NCBI GenBank assembly: GCA_016283755.1
Contig: JAEENO010000048.1
Coordinates: 1 to 57,713, forward strand
Reading direction: 5' to 3'
Source: Lachnospiraceae bacterium
Lineage (GTDB): Bacteria; Bacillota; Clostridia; Lachnospirales; Lachnospiraceae
Length of the DNA: 57,713 nt
Part shown: piece after piece, positions 1-6,777 of the stretch
Layout: the number at the start of each line of letters is the position of its first letter
How positions within the stretch are numbered: the stretch's first letter is position 1
Program-made: the position numbers and the translations under genes
Notes under the pieces: generated by a model
Databases searched by the model: none
What the model was told of the DNA's origin: nothing
What the model saw: only the letters and a program-made list of their open reading frames with translations

Positions 1-36
1 TTATGACGTTAAGTATAACGTTCTTGGAGGTAAGTG

Positions 37-519
37 ATGAGAGAAAGAGGAGAGCTTACGCACCTTGGAAGTCAGGGTACGACTTATAAGTATGAATATG
101 ATCCGGGTTTGTTGGAGACCTTTGATAATAAGCATCCGGAGAACGATTATTATGTCAAGTTCAATTGTCCGGAATTTACGTCGCTCTGTCCGATAACGGG
201 ACAGCCGGATTTCGCGACAATAACGATATCATATGTGCCGGATATTAAGATGGTGGAAAGTAAGTCATTAAAGCTTTATTTATTCACCTTCCGTAATCAC
301 GGCGATTTCCATGAGGATGTCGTAAATGTAATCATGAAGGATCTTATTAAATTGATGGATCCGAAGTATATCGAGGTCACAGGAAAGTTTCTTCCGCGAG
401 GCGGTCTTTCCATAGATCCTTACTGTAACTACGGTAAGCCGGGAACTAAGTGGGAAGAAGTCGCTTGGAACAGGCTTTCCAATCACGACTTATATCCTGA
501 AAAAGTAGATAACAGATAA
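37..519 (+). CDS. queF: NADPH-dependent 7-cyano-7-deazaguanine reductase QueF
   Basis: Cytosolic enzyme that reduces the nitrile preQ0 to the amine preQ1 with two NADPH, a late step in making the queuosine base of tRNA. The 160-residue length fits the unimodal (short) QueF class. Visible landmarks are the nucleophilic Cys51 in SLCPITGQ, Asp58 seven residues on, the QueF motif ESKSLKLY at 74-81 and the His92-Glu93 pair, all with the spacing known for the Bacillus enzyme. GGAGG at 26-30 sits six bases before ATG 37; a GTG at 34 is in frame but too close to it. Other queuosine genes may lie upstream, outside the window. A terminator follows directly. Confidence 0.95.
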   Translation: MRERGELTHLGSQGTTYKYEYDPGLLETFDNKHPENDYYVKFNCPEFTSLCPITGQPDFATITISYVPDIKMVESKSLKLYLFTFRNHGDFHEDVVNVIMKDLIKLMDPKYIEVTGKFLPRGGLSIDPYCNYGKPGTKWEEVAWNRLSNHDLYPEKVDNR

Positions 520-523
520 AATT

Positions 524-552
524 AAACCTCTCTCGTTATACGAGGGAGGTTT
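524..552. terminator. Bidirectional rho-independent terminator
   Basis: A 12-bp stem with one G-U pair, AAACCTCTCTCG (524-535) with CGAGGGAGGTTT (541-552), loop TTATA. It is T-rich on the right and A-rich on the left. It ends queF and probably also the convergent small gene, whose stop codon lies inside it. Confidence 0.85.
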
Positions 553-778
553 CGTTGTTTTCGTCATTCTTTTTAAAACCTAAACCAAATTCATGAAAAT
601 CAGGCTGGTCTGCAATAAATTCTAAGATGTCCGATGTGGTAAGGGTTTCAGAGGTATCTAAGAAATGCATAACCTTTTCAAGGCGTTCAGGCTTTCGTTT
701 CACGTAAGTAATTACACCCGCTATAAAGCCGAAATAAGAATCAGGAATTTGATTAAGCTTATTAACTAATTCTTCCAT
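536..778 (-). CDS. Small hypothetical protein, immunity-like partner of the toxin tail
   Basis: An 80-residue acidic, helical-looking protein with no signal peptide or membrane segment. I do not recognise a named family. GGAGT lies a few bases before ATG 778, and the start is only 15 bases after the stop codon of the start-less tail at 794-1090. Toxin tail then small gene, same strand and very tight, is the order of polymorphic toxin and immunity genes, so an immunity role is a reasonable inference. It is not shown by homology here. The stop codon falls within the queF terminator. It could also be an unrelated orphan. Confidence 0.6.
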   Translation of the reverse strand: MEELVNKLNQIPDSYFGFIAGVITYVKRKPERLEKVMHFLDTSETLTTSDILEFIADQPDFHEFGLGFKKNDENNETSLV

Positions 779-793
779 ATAAGATACTCCTTT

Positions 794-1090
794 CTAAAAC
801 TCAAACTTTTCAAAGATGTTGTAATCATTGAATCCATGGTTCTCAAAATGATAGACGTAATAATTATCGTCTGTATCCAGAGAATAGTGGACACCAATTC
901 GCTTACCTTTGTATGTATCATAGTTGGAATTGATTTCACTGATAATTTTGGCATATTCCGAGTTTGATAGTATACAAGGTTCGTAATTGAATCTTCTGCC
1001 TGAAGAATCAAATTTAATTATATTTCCTATAAGATCACCGCCCTTTCGAGCTCTCTTTATAAGAACAGTGACCCATATTTCTAAATCTCT
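794..1090 (-). pseudogene. Start-less C-terminal tail, possibly a polymorphic-toxin remnant
   Basis: An open frame of 98 codons runs from just after a TAG (1091-1093) to a TAG at 794-796. It has no ATG, GTG or TTG in frame and so escapes start-based gene finding. The product looks like a genuine small domain: basic start (IKRARKGG), a beta-type stretch (GNIIKFDSSGRRFNYEP), a helix (SNSEYAKIISEINSNYD) and an aromatic, acidic end (NYYVYHFENHGFNDYNIFEKFEF read in two parts). Single-domain tails of this kind are typical of orphan polymorphic-toxin C-termini left after recombination, followed by an immunity gene, as here. The family is not identified. The region is AT-rich compared with its neighbours. 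Confidence 0.5.
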
Positions 1091-1145
1091 CTAAGAAATT
1101 ATATCACGCACAAGACACCTGTACAAGTTATTCACAGTATAAAAA

Positions 1146-1188
1146 ACCCTATGGATTATAACAATTAGGATGTCATAGTCCGTAGGGT
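1146..1188 (-). terminator. Terminator of the psu operon
   Basis: Ten-base stem ACCCTATGGA (1146-1155) with TCCGTAGGGT (1179-1188), one G-T wobble, then an A run at 1141-1145 that reads as U on the minus-strand transcript. It lies just past the psuG stop. Confidence 0.8.
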
Positions 1189-1198
1189 CGAGCTTTTA

Positions 1199-2122
1199 TT
1201 AGTTCAGCTTTGATAATTCTACTGCGGTCTTGGCAGCTAAAGCTGCGTTATTATATACAAGCTGGATATTCGAGTCGAGGCTGTCACCGCCTGTAAGTTC
1301 CTTGACCTTGGCAAGTAAGAACGGTGTTGTCTCCTTACCCTTAATGCCCTTTTTCTCAGCCTCAGCGATAGCTTCGTCAATTGCCTTATTGATAACCGAA
1401 GGCTCCATTGAGTACTGCTCAGGAATTGGATTGGTAACAAGGATTCCGCCCTTCATTCCAAGCTCGTGCTTAACAAAGATTGCCTTTGCGAGTTCTGCAG
1501 GAGTATCGATCTCGTAATCTACGGATAAACCGCTGGTTCTTGTATAGAATGCAGGTAATTCCTTAGTGCCAAAGCCTAATACCGGAACACCCTTGGTTTC
1601 AAGGTATTCCAAAGTAAGCGGAAGGTCAAGGATTGCCTTGGCGCCTGCACATACTACAGTAACATCAGTCATTGCAAGCTCATCTAAATCTGCAGAGATA
1701 TCGAAGGTCTGCTGTGCGCCTCTATGTACTCCGCCGATTCCGCCTGTTGCGAAGATCTTAATGCCTGCCATTGCTGCAATAATCATGGTTGTTGCAACAG
1801 TTGTTGCTCCATCCATTCCCTTTGCAACGATTATCGGAAGGTCACGACGTGATACCTTAGTTACGCCTGCGCCTGTCTTTCCTAAATATTCAATCTCTTC
1901 ACGGCTTAAGCCTGCCTTAAGTCTTCCGCCGATTATTGCGATTGTTGCAGGGATTGCTCCGTTATCGCGGATAACCTTCTCTACGTTAAGTGCTGTCTCC
2001 ACATTCTGCGGATACGGCATTCCGTGTGAAATAATAGTAGACTCAAGTGCTACTACAGGCTTGCCCTGTGCTAATGCTTCCTTTACTTCAGGTGCTATAT
2101 CAAGATATTTTTCTATACTCAT
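1199..2122 (-). CDS. psuG: Pseudouridine-5'-phosphate glycosidase PsuG
   Basis: Splits pseudouridine 5'-phosphate into uracil and ribose 5-phosphate (reversible C-C glycosidic bond), the second step of pseudouridine salvage, in the cytosol. The 307-residue length matches the family. The known catalytic set of the E. coli enzyme (Glu31, Lys93, Asp149, Lys166) is found here as Glu27, Lys89, Asp145 and Lys162 with constant offset, within VALEST, GVTKVS, ISADLDE and CAGAK. It begins one base after the psuK stop codon, so the two are translated from one mRNA. A terminator follows. Confidence 0.96.
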   Translation of the reverse strand: MSIEKYLDIAPEVKEALAQGKPVVALESTIISHGMPYPQNVETALNVEKVIRDNGAIPATIAIIGGRLKAGLSREEIEYLGKTGAGVTKVSRRDLPIIVAKGMDGATTVATTMIIAAMAGIKIFATGGIGGVHRGAQQTFDISADLDELAMTDVTVVCAGAKAILDLPLTLEYLETKGVPVLGFGTKELPAFYTRTSGLSVDYEIDTPAELAKAIFVKHELGMKGGILVTNPIPEQYSMEPSVINKAIDEAIAEAEKKGIKGKETTPFLLAKVKELTGGDSLDSNIQLVYNNAALAAKTAVELSKLN

Positions 2123-2123
2123 A

Positions 2124-3221
2124 TTACTTTACTCCTTTGAAATTAGCTCTGCTTAATGCGAGCTCATAACTTAACTCTTTATTGTTGGTTTCTGTTGTCT
2201 CCAATGTAATTGCGGCTGCGGCCATTCCAAGCTTAACAGATGCGTCAAACGGAAGGTCTTTGCAGAATCCCGTTACAAGTCCTGCAAAAAGCGCATCCCC
2301 GGCACCTGTTGTGTTAACAAGCTTAGCCTTAAGCGGCGCCATAATTCCTTCGCAGTCAGCACTTTTATAATATACGCCTTTACTGCCGAGAGTGATGATT
2401 ACCTGCTTAACGCCTTCTGCCATAAGCTTCTCTGCTGCGGCCTTAAGAGTTTTCTTATCTTCAGGATTGATCTTCATTCCGGTTAATACCTCTGCCTCGA
2501 TTGTATTCGGGGTGATGGTATGGATGTATTTAAGTAATTTCTTAAACTTAACGGCTTTGGCTGCGGATACCGGCTCTGCGAATACAGGGGCCTCGGTATT
2601 CTCAACTATCTCAGCTATTGTCTCTTCCGGAAGGTTTGCATCAACCACGATTATAGCGCTGTTCTCAAGAAGATTTGACTTGCTTGAGATAAATGACGGA
2701 GTCATCTTGTTATAGATGCTCATATCGTTAACCGCAAGCTCCATATCGCCGTCTTCACGAGTGATATAGAGATAAGTTGATGTCATGTCTTCCTTGGACA
2801 TAAGACTGTCGTGAATATCAATCTTCAAGTTCGTACAGCTGTTGATTATCTGCTTGGCATAATCATCATCGCCGAATGCGGTAACAAGCTTAACGCTGTT
2901 GCCTAATAGGCTTAAGTTATGCGCAATGTTACGGCCGACGCCTCCAAGAGAGGTGCGGACGCGGCCCGGGTTGGAGTCTTCCTTTACGAGCTTTTTATCC
3001 GGGGTTCCGCCGATGTCCATATTTACCGCTCCGAAGATGGTTATGTAGGACATGTCATGCATTATGTAGCCTTTGCCGATTATGTAGCCCTTCTTCATAA
3101 GGTTGGAGATGTGGACTGCGGCTGCGGATCTTGTGATGCCGAGCTTGGCGGCCAGCTCCTCCTGAGATATCATTGGGTCTGCGGCTATAATATCGTAGAT
3201 TTCACGTTCTCTGTTTGTCAT
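2124..3221 (-). CDS. psuK: Pseudouridine kinase PsuK with N-terminal winged-helix domain
   Basis: PfkB-family sugar kinase expected to phosphorylate pseudouridine to the 5'-phosphate, feeding PsuG encoded one base downstream. Residues about 1-54 form a helix-turn-helix (EELAAKLGITRSAAAVHIS, then a wing around KGYIIGKGYI). Residues about 58-355 are the kinase, with the glycine-rich SLGGVGRNIA near 92 and the anion-hole/catalytic motif NTTGAGDALFAG near 305. The HTH-kinase fusion, known in this family, suggests that the protein senses substrate and controls its own operon. That is inference. A clear promoter lies 47-75 bases upstream of ATG 3221. Confidence 0.92.
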   Translation of the reverse strand: MTNREREIYDIIAADPMISQEELAAKLGITRSAAAVHISNLMKKGYIIGKGYIMHDMSYITIFGAVNMDIGGTPDKKLVKEDSNPGRVRTSLGGVGRNIAHNLSLLGNSVKLVTAFGDDDYAKQIINSCTNLKIDIHDSLMSKEDMTSTYLYITREDGDMELAVNDMSIYNKMTPSFISSKSNLLENSAIIVVDANLPEETIAEIVENTEAPVFAEPVSAAKAVKFKKLLKYIHTITPNTIEAEVLTGMKINPEDKKTLKAAAEKLMAEGVKQVIITLGSKGVYYKSADCEGIMAPLKAKLVNTTGAGDALFAGLVTGFCKDLPFDASVKLGMAAAAITLETTETNNKELSYELALSRANFKGVK

Positions 3222-3267
3222 AGCGAATCCTTTCGTTAATGTTTGCTTATTTCAATTAACAAATGTA

Positions 3268-3296
3268 AGTATACGCTCCGGATTTTAAATTGTCAA
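3268..3296 (-). promoter_or_regulatory. Sigma-A promoter of psuK-psuG
   Basis: On the minus strand TTGACA (3291-3296), a 17-base spacer, and TATACT (3268-3273). This is close to consensus and about 47 bases before the psuK start. The 3222-3505 gap otherwise holds the hairpin, the -10 box and the repeats listed separately. Confidence 0.8.
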
Positions 3297-3372
3297 TATA
3301 ATAATATTACGAGGAGTCGAAAATTAAAATTCATCTATTATCTACGGTTCCAAGACACGATTATACGACGAA

Positions 3373-3411
3373 CCTACGGGCTAATTGAAAGATAAGCTTA
3401 ATAGTCCGTAG
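3373..3411 (+). terminator. Hairpin with following T-rich run, possible attenuator
   Basis: CTACGG (3374-3379) pairs with CCGTAG (3406-3411), with partial pairing inside the loop, followed by AGGTTTTCT. Nothing upstream is transcribed rightward, so its role is unclear. It shares the 11-mer ATAGTCCGTAG with the psuG terminator at the other end of the psu operon. Confidence 0.3.
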
Positions 3412-3431
3412 AGGTTTTCTAAGTACTGTGG

Positions 3432-3437
3432 TATAAT
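3432..3437 (+). promoter_or_regulatory. -10 box for the aldehyde dehydrogenase gene
   Basis: TATAAT preceded by TGTGG, about 69 bases before the preferred start codon. I see no good -35 hexamer at 16-18 bases, so an activator or a weak promoter is likely. Confidence 0.5.
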
Positions 3438-3447
3438 ATCACCATGC

Positions 3448-3480
3448 GGGTAGCAAATCGGGTAGCATTATTTGGGTAGC
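3448..3480 (+). repeat. Triple GGGTAGC repeat in the ALDH leader
   Basis: GGGTAGC occurs at 3448-3454, 3460-3466 and 3474-3480 (starts 12 and 14 bases apart), between the TATAAT box and the start codon. It could be a repressor or RNA-binding site. No known motif was recognised. Confidence 0.55.
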
Positions 3481-3505
3481 ACATCATATGAAAAGAGGTG
3501 TATAT

Positions 3506-4882
3506 ATGAGCATAGAAGAAATAGTTCGTTCCGAGCGGGCATACTTTAAAACGGGCGCAACCAGGCCCTATAGCTTCAGAATGAAGCAGCTTAACCTTCT
3601 TGAAGAAGCAATCAAGAGAAATGAGAAGAGGCTTATGGACGCTCTTAAAAGCGACCTTAACAAAACCCCTTACGAATCATACATTACGGAAATAGGCATA
3701 GTTCTTGAAGAGATAAGATACCATAAGAAGCACTTGAAGTCCTGGATGAAGGCGAAGTGCGTATCGCACAAATTATCGCACTTCCCGGCAGTGGGATATC
3801 GCGTTAATGAGCCGTACGGAGTAGTATTGATCGCATCCCCGTGGAATTATCCGGTCAATCTTACATTTGAAGCATTGGTAGGCGCAATCTCCGCAGGTAA
3901 CTGCGCGGTTATTAAGCCTTCCGCATATTCTGCGGCTACAAGTCATGTAATTAAGGAGATAATTGAAGAGACCTTCGAGCCAAGTTACATTAGCGTAGTA
4001 GAAGGCGGCAGAGCCGAGAATCAGGAACTTTTCAACCAGAAGTTTGATTATATATTCTTTACGGGAAGTGTTAATGTCGGCAAGACCGTAATGGAGGCAG
4101 CATCCAGGCACTTAACCCCTGTAACACTCGAGCTTGGCGGCAAGTCCCCTGTTATAATCGATAAAACCGCAGACATTCGCGTTGCGGCTAAGCGCCTTGT
4201 TTTCGGTAAATCGCTTAATGCGGGCCAGACCTGCATTGCGCCGGATTACTTATTTATCTATGAGCCGCTTCGTGACGAGTTTATAGAAGAGTTTAAGAAG
4301 GAGCTTAACAAGGCCTTCCCTGACGGTAACTACGAAGAGATGCCGACCATCATTAATGAAAAGCACTTTAACCGCTTAACCGGCCTTCTTAACGAGGGCA
4401 AGCTTGTGGTTGGAGGTAAGACAGACGCAGAGAGAAGATTTATCGAGCCATCCGTCCTTATAGACGTAAAGCCTGACGACGAGGTTATGACAGACGAGAT
4501 ATTCGGACCGATTCTTCCTATAATGACCTACAGACACTTAAGCGAAGTAATTGACTTTATAACGTCTCGCCCGCGTCCGCTTGCGTTCTATGTATTTACA
4601 CGTGATAAGCGCGTCGTTAAAAAGCTCTTCGATTCATGTTCTTTTGGAGGCGGTTGTGTCAACGACGTAATTATGCATATAACCTCACCGGATATGCCGT
4701 TTGGCGGAGTCGGTAATTCGGGTATGGGTAATTATCATGGAAAGAAGTCGTTCGAGACCTTCACCCATTCAAGATCGGTTCTCGTTAATAACTTTTCGTT
4801 CGAGGCTCCGCTTCGTTATCATCCATATACGGACAAGAAGATGAGTCTTATGAAGAAATATTTTAGCGGTGATATGAAATAA
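3506..4882 (+). CDS. Aldehyde dehydrogenase, class 3 / fatty-aldehyde type
   Basis: NAD(P)-dependent oxidation of aldehydes to acids. About 458 residues with the ALDH core: PWNYPVNL and the general-base Glu in TLELGGKSP (near 210), the catalytic Cys in NAGQTCIAPDY (near 245) and the EIFGPILPI and MPFGGVGNSG motifs. The short N-terminus and GGVGNSGMGNYHGKKSFETF end fit the class 3 group (YwdH/AlkH-like), which often handles medium or long aliphatic aldehydes. I prefer ATG 3506 because GAGGTG at 3495-3500 is correctly spaced before it; an in-frame ATG at 3488 lies upstream of that ribosome-binding site. Substrate unknown. A strong terminator follows. Confidence 0.9.
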   Translation: MSIEEIVRSERAYFKTGATRPYSFRMKQLNLLEEAIKRNEKRLMDALKSDLNKTPYESYITEIGIVLEEIRYHKKHLKSWMKAKCVSHKLSHFPAVGYRVNEPYGVVLIASPWNYPVNLTFEALVGAISAGNCAVIKPSAYSAATSHVIKEIIEETFEPSYISVVEGGRAENQELFNQKFDYIFFTGSVNVGKTVMEAASRHLTPVTLELGGKSPVIIDKTADIRVAAKRLVFGKSLNAGQTCIAPDYLFIYEPLRDEFIEEFKKELNKAFPDGNYEEMPTIINEKHFNRLTGLLNEGKLVVGGKTDAERRFIEPSVLIDVKPDDEVMTDEIFGPILPIMTYRHLSEVIDFITSRPRPLAFYVFTRDKRVVKKLFDSCSFGGGCVNDVIMHITSPDMPFGGVGNSGMGNYHGKKSFETFTHSRSVLVNNFSFEAPLRYHPYTDKKMSLMKKYFSGDMK

Positions 4883-4895
4883 CAGATAAAGTAAA

Positions 4896-4920
4896 ATCCT
4901 CCCGAGAACCTCGGGAGGAT
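4896..4920 (+). terminator. Rho-independent terminator after ALDH
   Basis: Perfect 11-bp stem ATCCTCCCGAG / CTCGGGAGGAT with loop AAC, then TTTTTCC. A-rich on the left, so it may also work for the convergent degV gene. Confidence 0.9.
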
Positions 4921-4959
4921 TTTTCCGTATATCATTTTCCCTTTACAATAAAAAGAAAC

Positions 4960-5856
4960 TTAAGCGTCTAATTCTCTGTCTTTTGCCATGAAGAAAAGTG
5001 CAATAGTATCAGGTCCTACGTGGCTTCCCGTACAGAAATCATAGGAAGTGTTGATGAAGCGACGTACATGCACGCGCTTTTCAATCTCCTGCATAACATA
5101 TAAGGACTCTTCGTAGCAGTCTGCGTGAGCAATACCGATTATCTGCTTCTCAGGCTCTGTAATGTTCTTACATACAAGGTCAACGAGTTCATTTAATACT
5201 GCCTTACGGCCGCGACACTTCTTGTACTCAACGATGAAGCCTTCTGCATTGCCGCGAAGGATAACCTTGATGTTAAGCATGTTGCCGATAACAGCTTTGG
5301 CGTTGCTGATTCTTCCCGTATGTACGAGGTGCTTTAAGTTACCTACCGTAAATACGCCGTTCATGTGAGGCGGATAGGTACTAAGCTCATTATATATGCT
5401 CTCAATATCGCGGCCTTCCGCACGCATCTCGCTTGCATAGATTGCAAGGATGCCCTGCGCAAGAGACGCATTCAATGAATCGATTAAATATACCTTGTTA
5501 TGAAGGCTCTCGTCTTCTGCCAAGCTTTCCGCTGCAACTCTCGCGGAGTTATAGGTACCGCTAATGTTGCTGCTTAATGAGAAGTAGAGTACGTCCTCGC
5601 CATGTTCAAGGACTGATCTGAAGTAATCTTCGAATTCACCGCTTGAGATAAGGCCTGTCTTAACTTCCATTCCGTTTCTTATCTTCTCATAGTAATCGTG
5701 GCCCTTGGCACGTTCTTCCTCTTCCGTAAGAGTAGGATCAAAGCAAGTAAGCGGAGTGTCATCTATTGTATTAACGAACGACAACACGTGAATATCGTAT
5801 TCCTTCACAACTGTTGCCGGTATATTAGCAGCAGAATCAACTACTATTCGGAACAT
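4960..5856 (-). CDS. DegV family (FakB-like) fatty-acid-binding protein
   Basis: Cytosolic two-domain EDD-fold protein of 298 residues. Family members (FakB) hold one fatty acid for phosphorylation by FakA, so that host or environmental fatty acids can enter phospholipids. Landmarks are the N-terminal VDSAANIP, the ligand-pocket region YFSLSSNISGTYNSA (about 92-106) and the HTGRIS stretch near 183. It resembles the second DegV protein at 9235-10083 only moderately, so the two may bind different acyl chains. No FakA kinase gene is in the window. A consensus promoter lies upstream and the gene appears monocistronic. Confidence 0.9.
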   Translation of the reverse strand: MFRIVVDSAANIPATVVKEYDIHVLSFVNTIDDTPLTCFDPTLTEEEERAKGHDYYEKIRNGMEVKTGLISSGEFEDYFRSVLEHGEDVLYFSLSSNISGTYNSARVAAESLAEDESLHNKVYLIDSLNASLAQGILAIYASEMRAEGRDIESIYNELSTYPPHMNGVFTVGNLKHLVHTGRISNAKAVIGNMLNIKVILRGNAEGFIVEYKKCRGRKAVLNELVDLVCKNITEPEKQIIGIAHADCYEESLYVMQEIEKRVHVRRFINTSYDFCTGSHVGPDTIALFFMAKDRELDA

Positions 5857-5895
5857 AATAATTCCCCCTATATTCCCTAAAAATCGTACTTTCTA

Positions 5896-5924
5896 ATTAT
5901 ACATAGTTTTCAATACTACGTCAA
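5896..5924 (-). promoter_or_regulatory. Sigma-A promoter of the first degV gene
   Basis: Minus strand TTGACG (5919-5924), 17-base spacer, TATAAT (5896-5901), about 40 bases from the start codon. Confidence 0.8.
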
Positions 5925-5970
5925 GGGTTTAGCGGTCCGACAGAAAAAATTCCTTTAAGTCGAATAATAA

Positions 5971-5987
5971 TTATCGAAAAACAATAA
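5971..5987 (+). promoter_or_regulatory. Operator candidate of cassette 1
   Basis: Near-palindrome TTATCG-AAAAA-CAATAA with one mismatch from a perfect repeat, centred 16 bases before the start of the -35 box. The same architecture and spacing recur at 8071-8089 before the second DUF2975/XRE cassette, so it is a likely binding site for the small XRE regulators. Confidence 0.6.
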
Positions 5988-5994
5988 AAATATA

Positions 5995-6023
5995 TTGACA
6001 AACTAATTTCAAGGTGTTATTCT
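5995..6023 (+). promoter_or_regulatory. Sigma-A promoter of cassette 1
   Basis: TTGACA (5995-6000), 17 bases, TATTCT (6018-6023), 34 bases before the start of the DUF2975 gene. AGGGAGGAG follows as ribosome-binding site. Confidence 0.8.
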
Positions 6024-6057
6024 TTCCCTAGAATCCGATAAGGGAGGAGAATGAAAA

Positions 6058-6537
6058 ATGAAACATGATAAATTAGCAAAACTTTTAAAGGTAATTATTG
6101 TCGGAACCACATTACTCGGCCTTTTTGCGGCCATAGTATTTATCCCGGAGCATGCGAAGACCTTTAAGGAGATGTATCCGGAGTTTTCGCACTGGCTTAT
6201 TCCTTGGCTTATCTTACTTTATACCTGCGCTGTTCCGTGCTTTGTTGCAATGGGTATATCTTGGAAAATCGCAACTAATATAGGACGTGACAAGGGCTTT
6301 ACAATGGAGAACGCCGGGTTATTTAAGATATACTCGGTGCTTGCGTTAATTGATACCATAGTATTTTTATCCGGCAGCATAATCTATATGTTCTGCGGCA
6401 TCAATCATCCGGGTATCTTACTTATAAGTCTTTTTATTGCATTCGTCGGTTTTGCTGTATATGTCTGCACTGCAGGGCTTTCCTATCTTGTGGCCAAGGC
6501 GGCCACGCTTCAGGAAGACAGCGATCTTACTATATAA
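6058..6537 (+). CDS. DUF2975 membrane protein
   Basis: 159 residues with four predicted membrane helices (about 10-30, 48-70, 96-118, 122-148) and little else outside the membrane. DUF2975 proteins are typically encoded immediately before a very small XRE regulator, as here with 12 bases between. By analogy the membrane protein may be the sensor or antagonist of that regulator, but the family has no settled function. First gene of a three-gene operon (DUF2975, XRE, DUF4173-type) behind a clear promoter and operator. Confidence 0.85.
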   Translation: MKHDKLAKLLKVIIVGTTLLGLFAAIVFIPEHAKTFKEMYPEFSHWLIPWLILLYTCAVPCFVAMGISWKIATNIGRDKGFTMENAGLFKIYSVLALIDTIVFLSGSIIYMFCGINHPGILLISLFIAFVGFAVYVCTAGLSYLVAKAATLQEDSDLTI

Positions 6538-6549
6538 GGAGGGAGTCGC

Positions 6550-6759
6550 ATGAAGATAATAGTTAACGTGGATGTCATGATGGCGAAGCGCAAGATTTCC
6601 TCCAACGAACTTGCGGAGCGAATTGGTGTTACGCCTGCGAATCTTTCAATCCTTAAGACCGGCAAAGCTAAAGCCATTAGGTTTTCGACGCTTATGGCGC
6701 TCTGCCACGAGCTTAACTGCCAGCCGGGCGACATATTGGAGTTTAGCGAAGAAGATTAG
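6550..6759 (+). CDS. Minimal XRE-family (Cro/cI-type) regulator
   Basis: A 69-residue protein that is essentially one helix-turn-helix domain: AKRKISSNELAERIGVTPAN covers helices 1-3, followed by LSILKTGKAKAIRF, and the family end CQPGDILEF. It is of the YozG type usually partnered with DUF2975. GGAGGGAG lies four to five bases before the ATG. It has a paralogue at 8911-9159 sharing the GKxxAIRFSTL and LNCQPGD segments, and both cassettes have matching upstream palindromes, the most likely DNA targets. Confidence 0.92.
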   Translation: MKIIVNVDVMMAKRKISSNELAERIGVTPANLSILKTGKAKAIRFSTLMALCHELNCQPGDILEFSEED

Positions 6760-6777
6760 ACTTAAAAGGGGAAGAAA

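Noticed and set aside
766-1011. 81-residue minus-strand frame over the toxin-like tail
   Set aside because: Low-complexity product rich in I, T and S. The start-less frame 794-1090 has a far more protein-like sequence over the same bases, so this is a shadow.
1566-2156. 196-residue plus-strand frame antisense to psuG
   Set aside because: Exact antisense of a well-conserved enzyme, with A/S/P-rich product and no ribosome-binding site.
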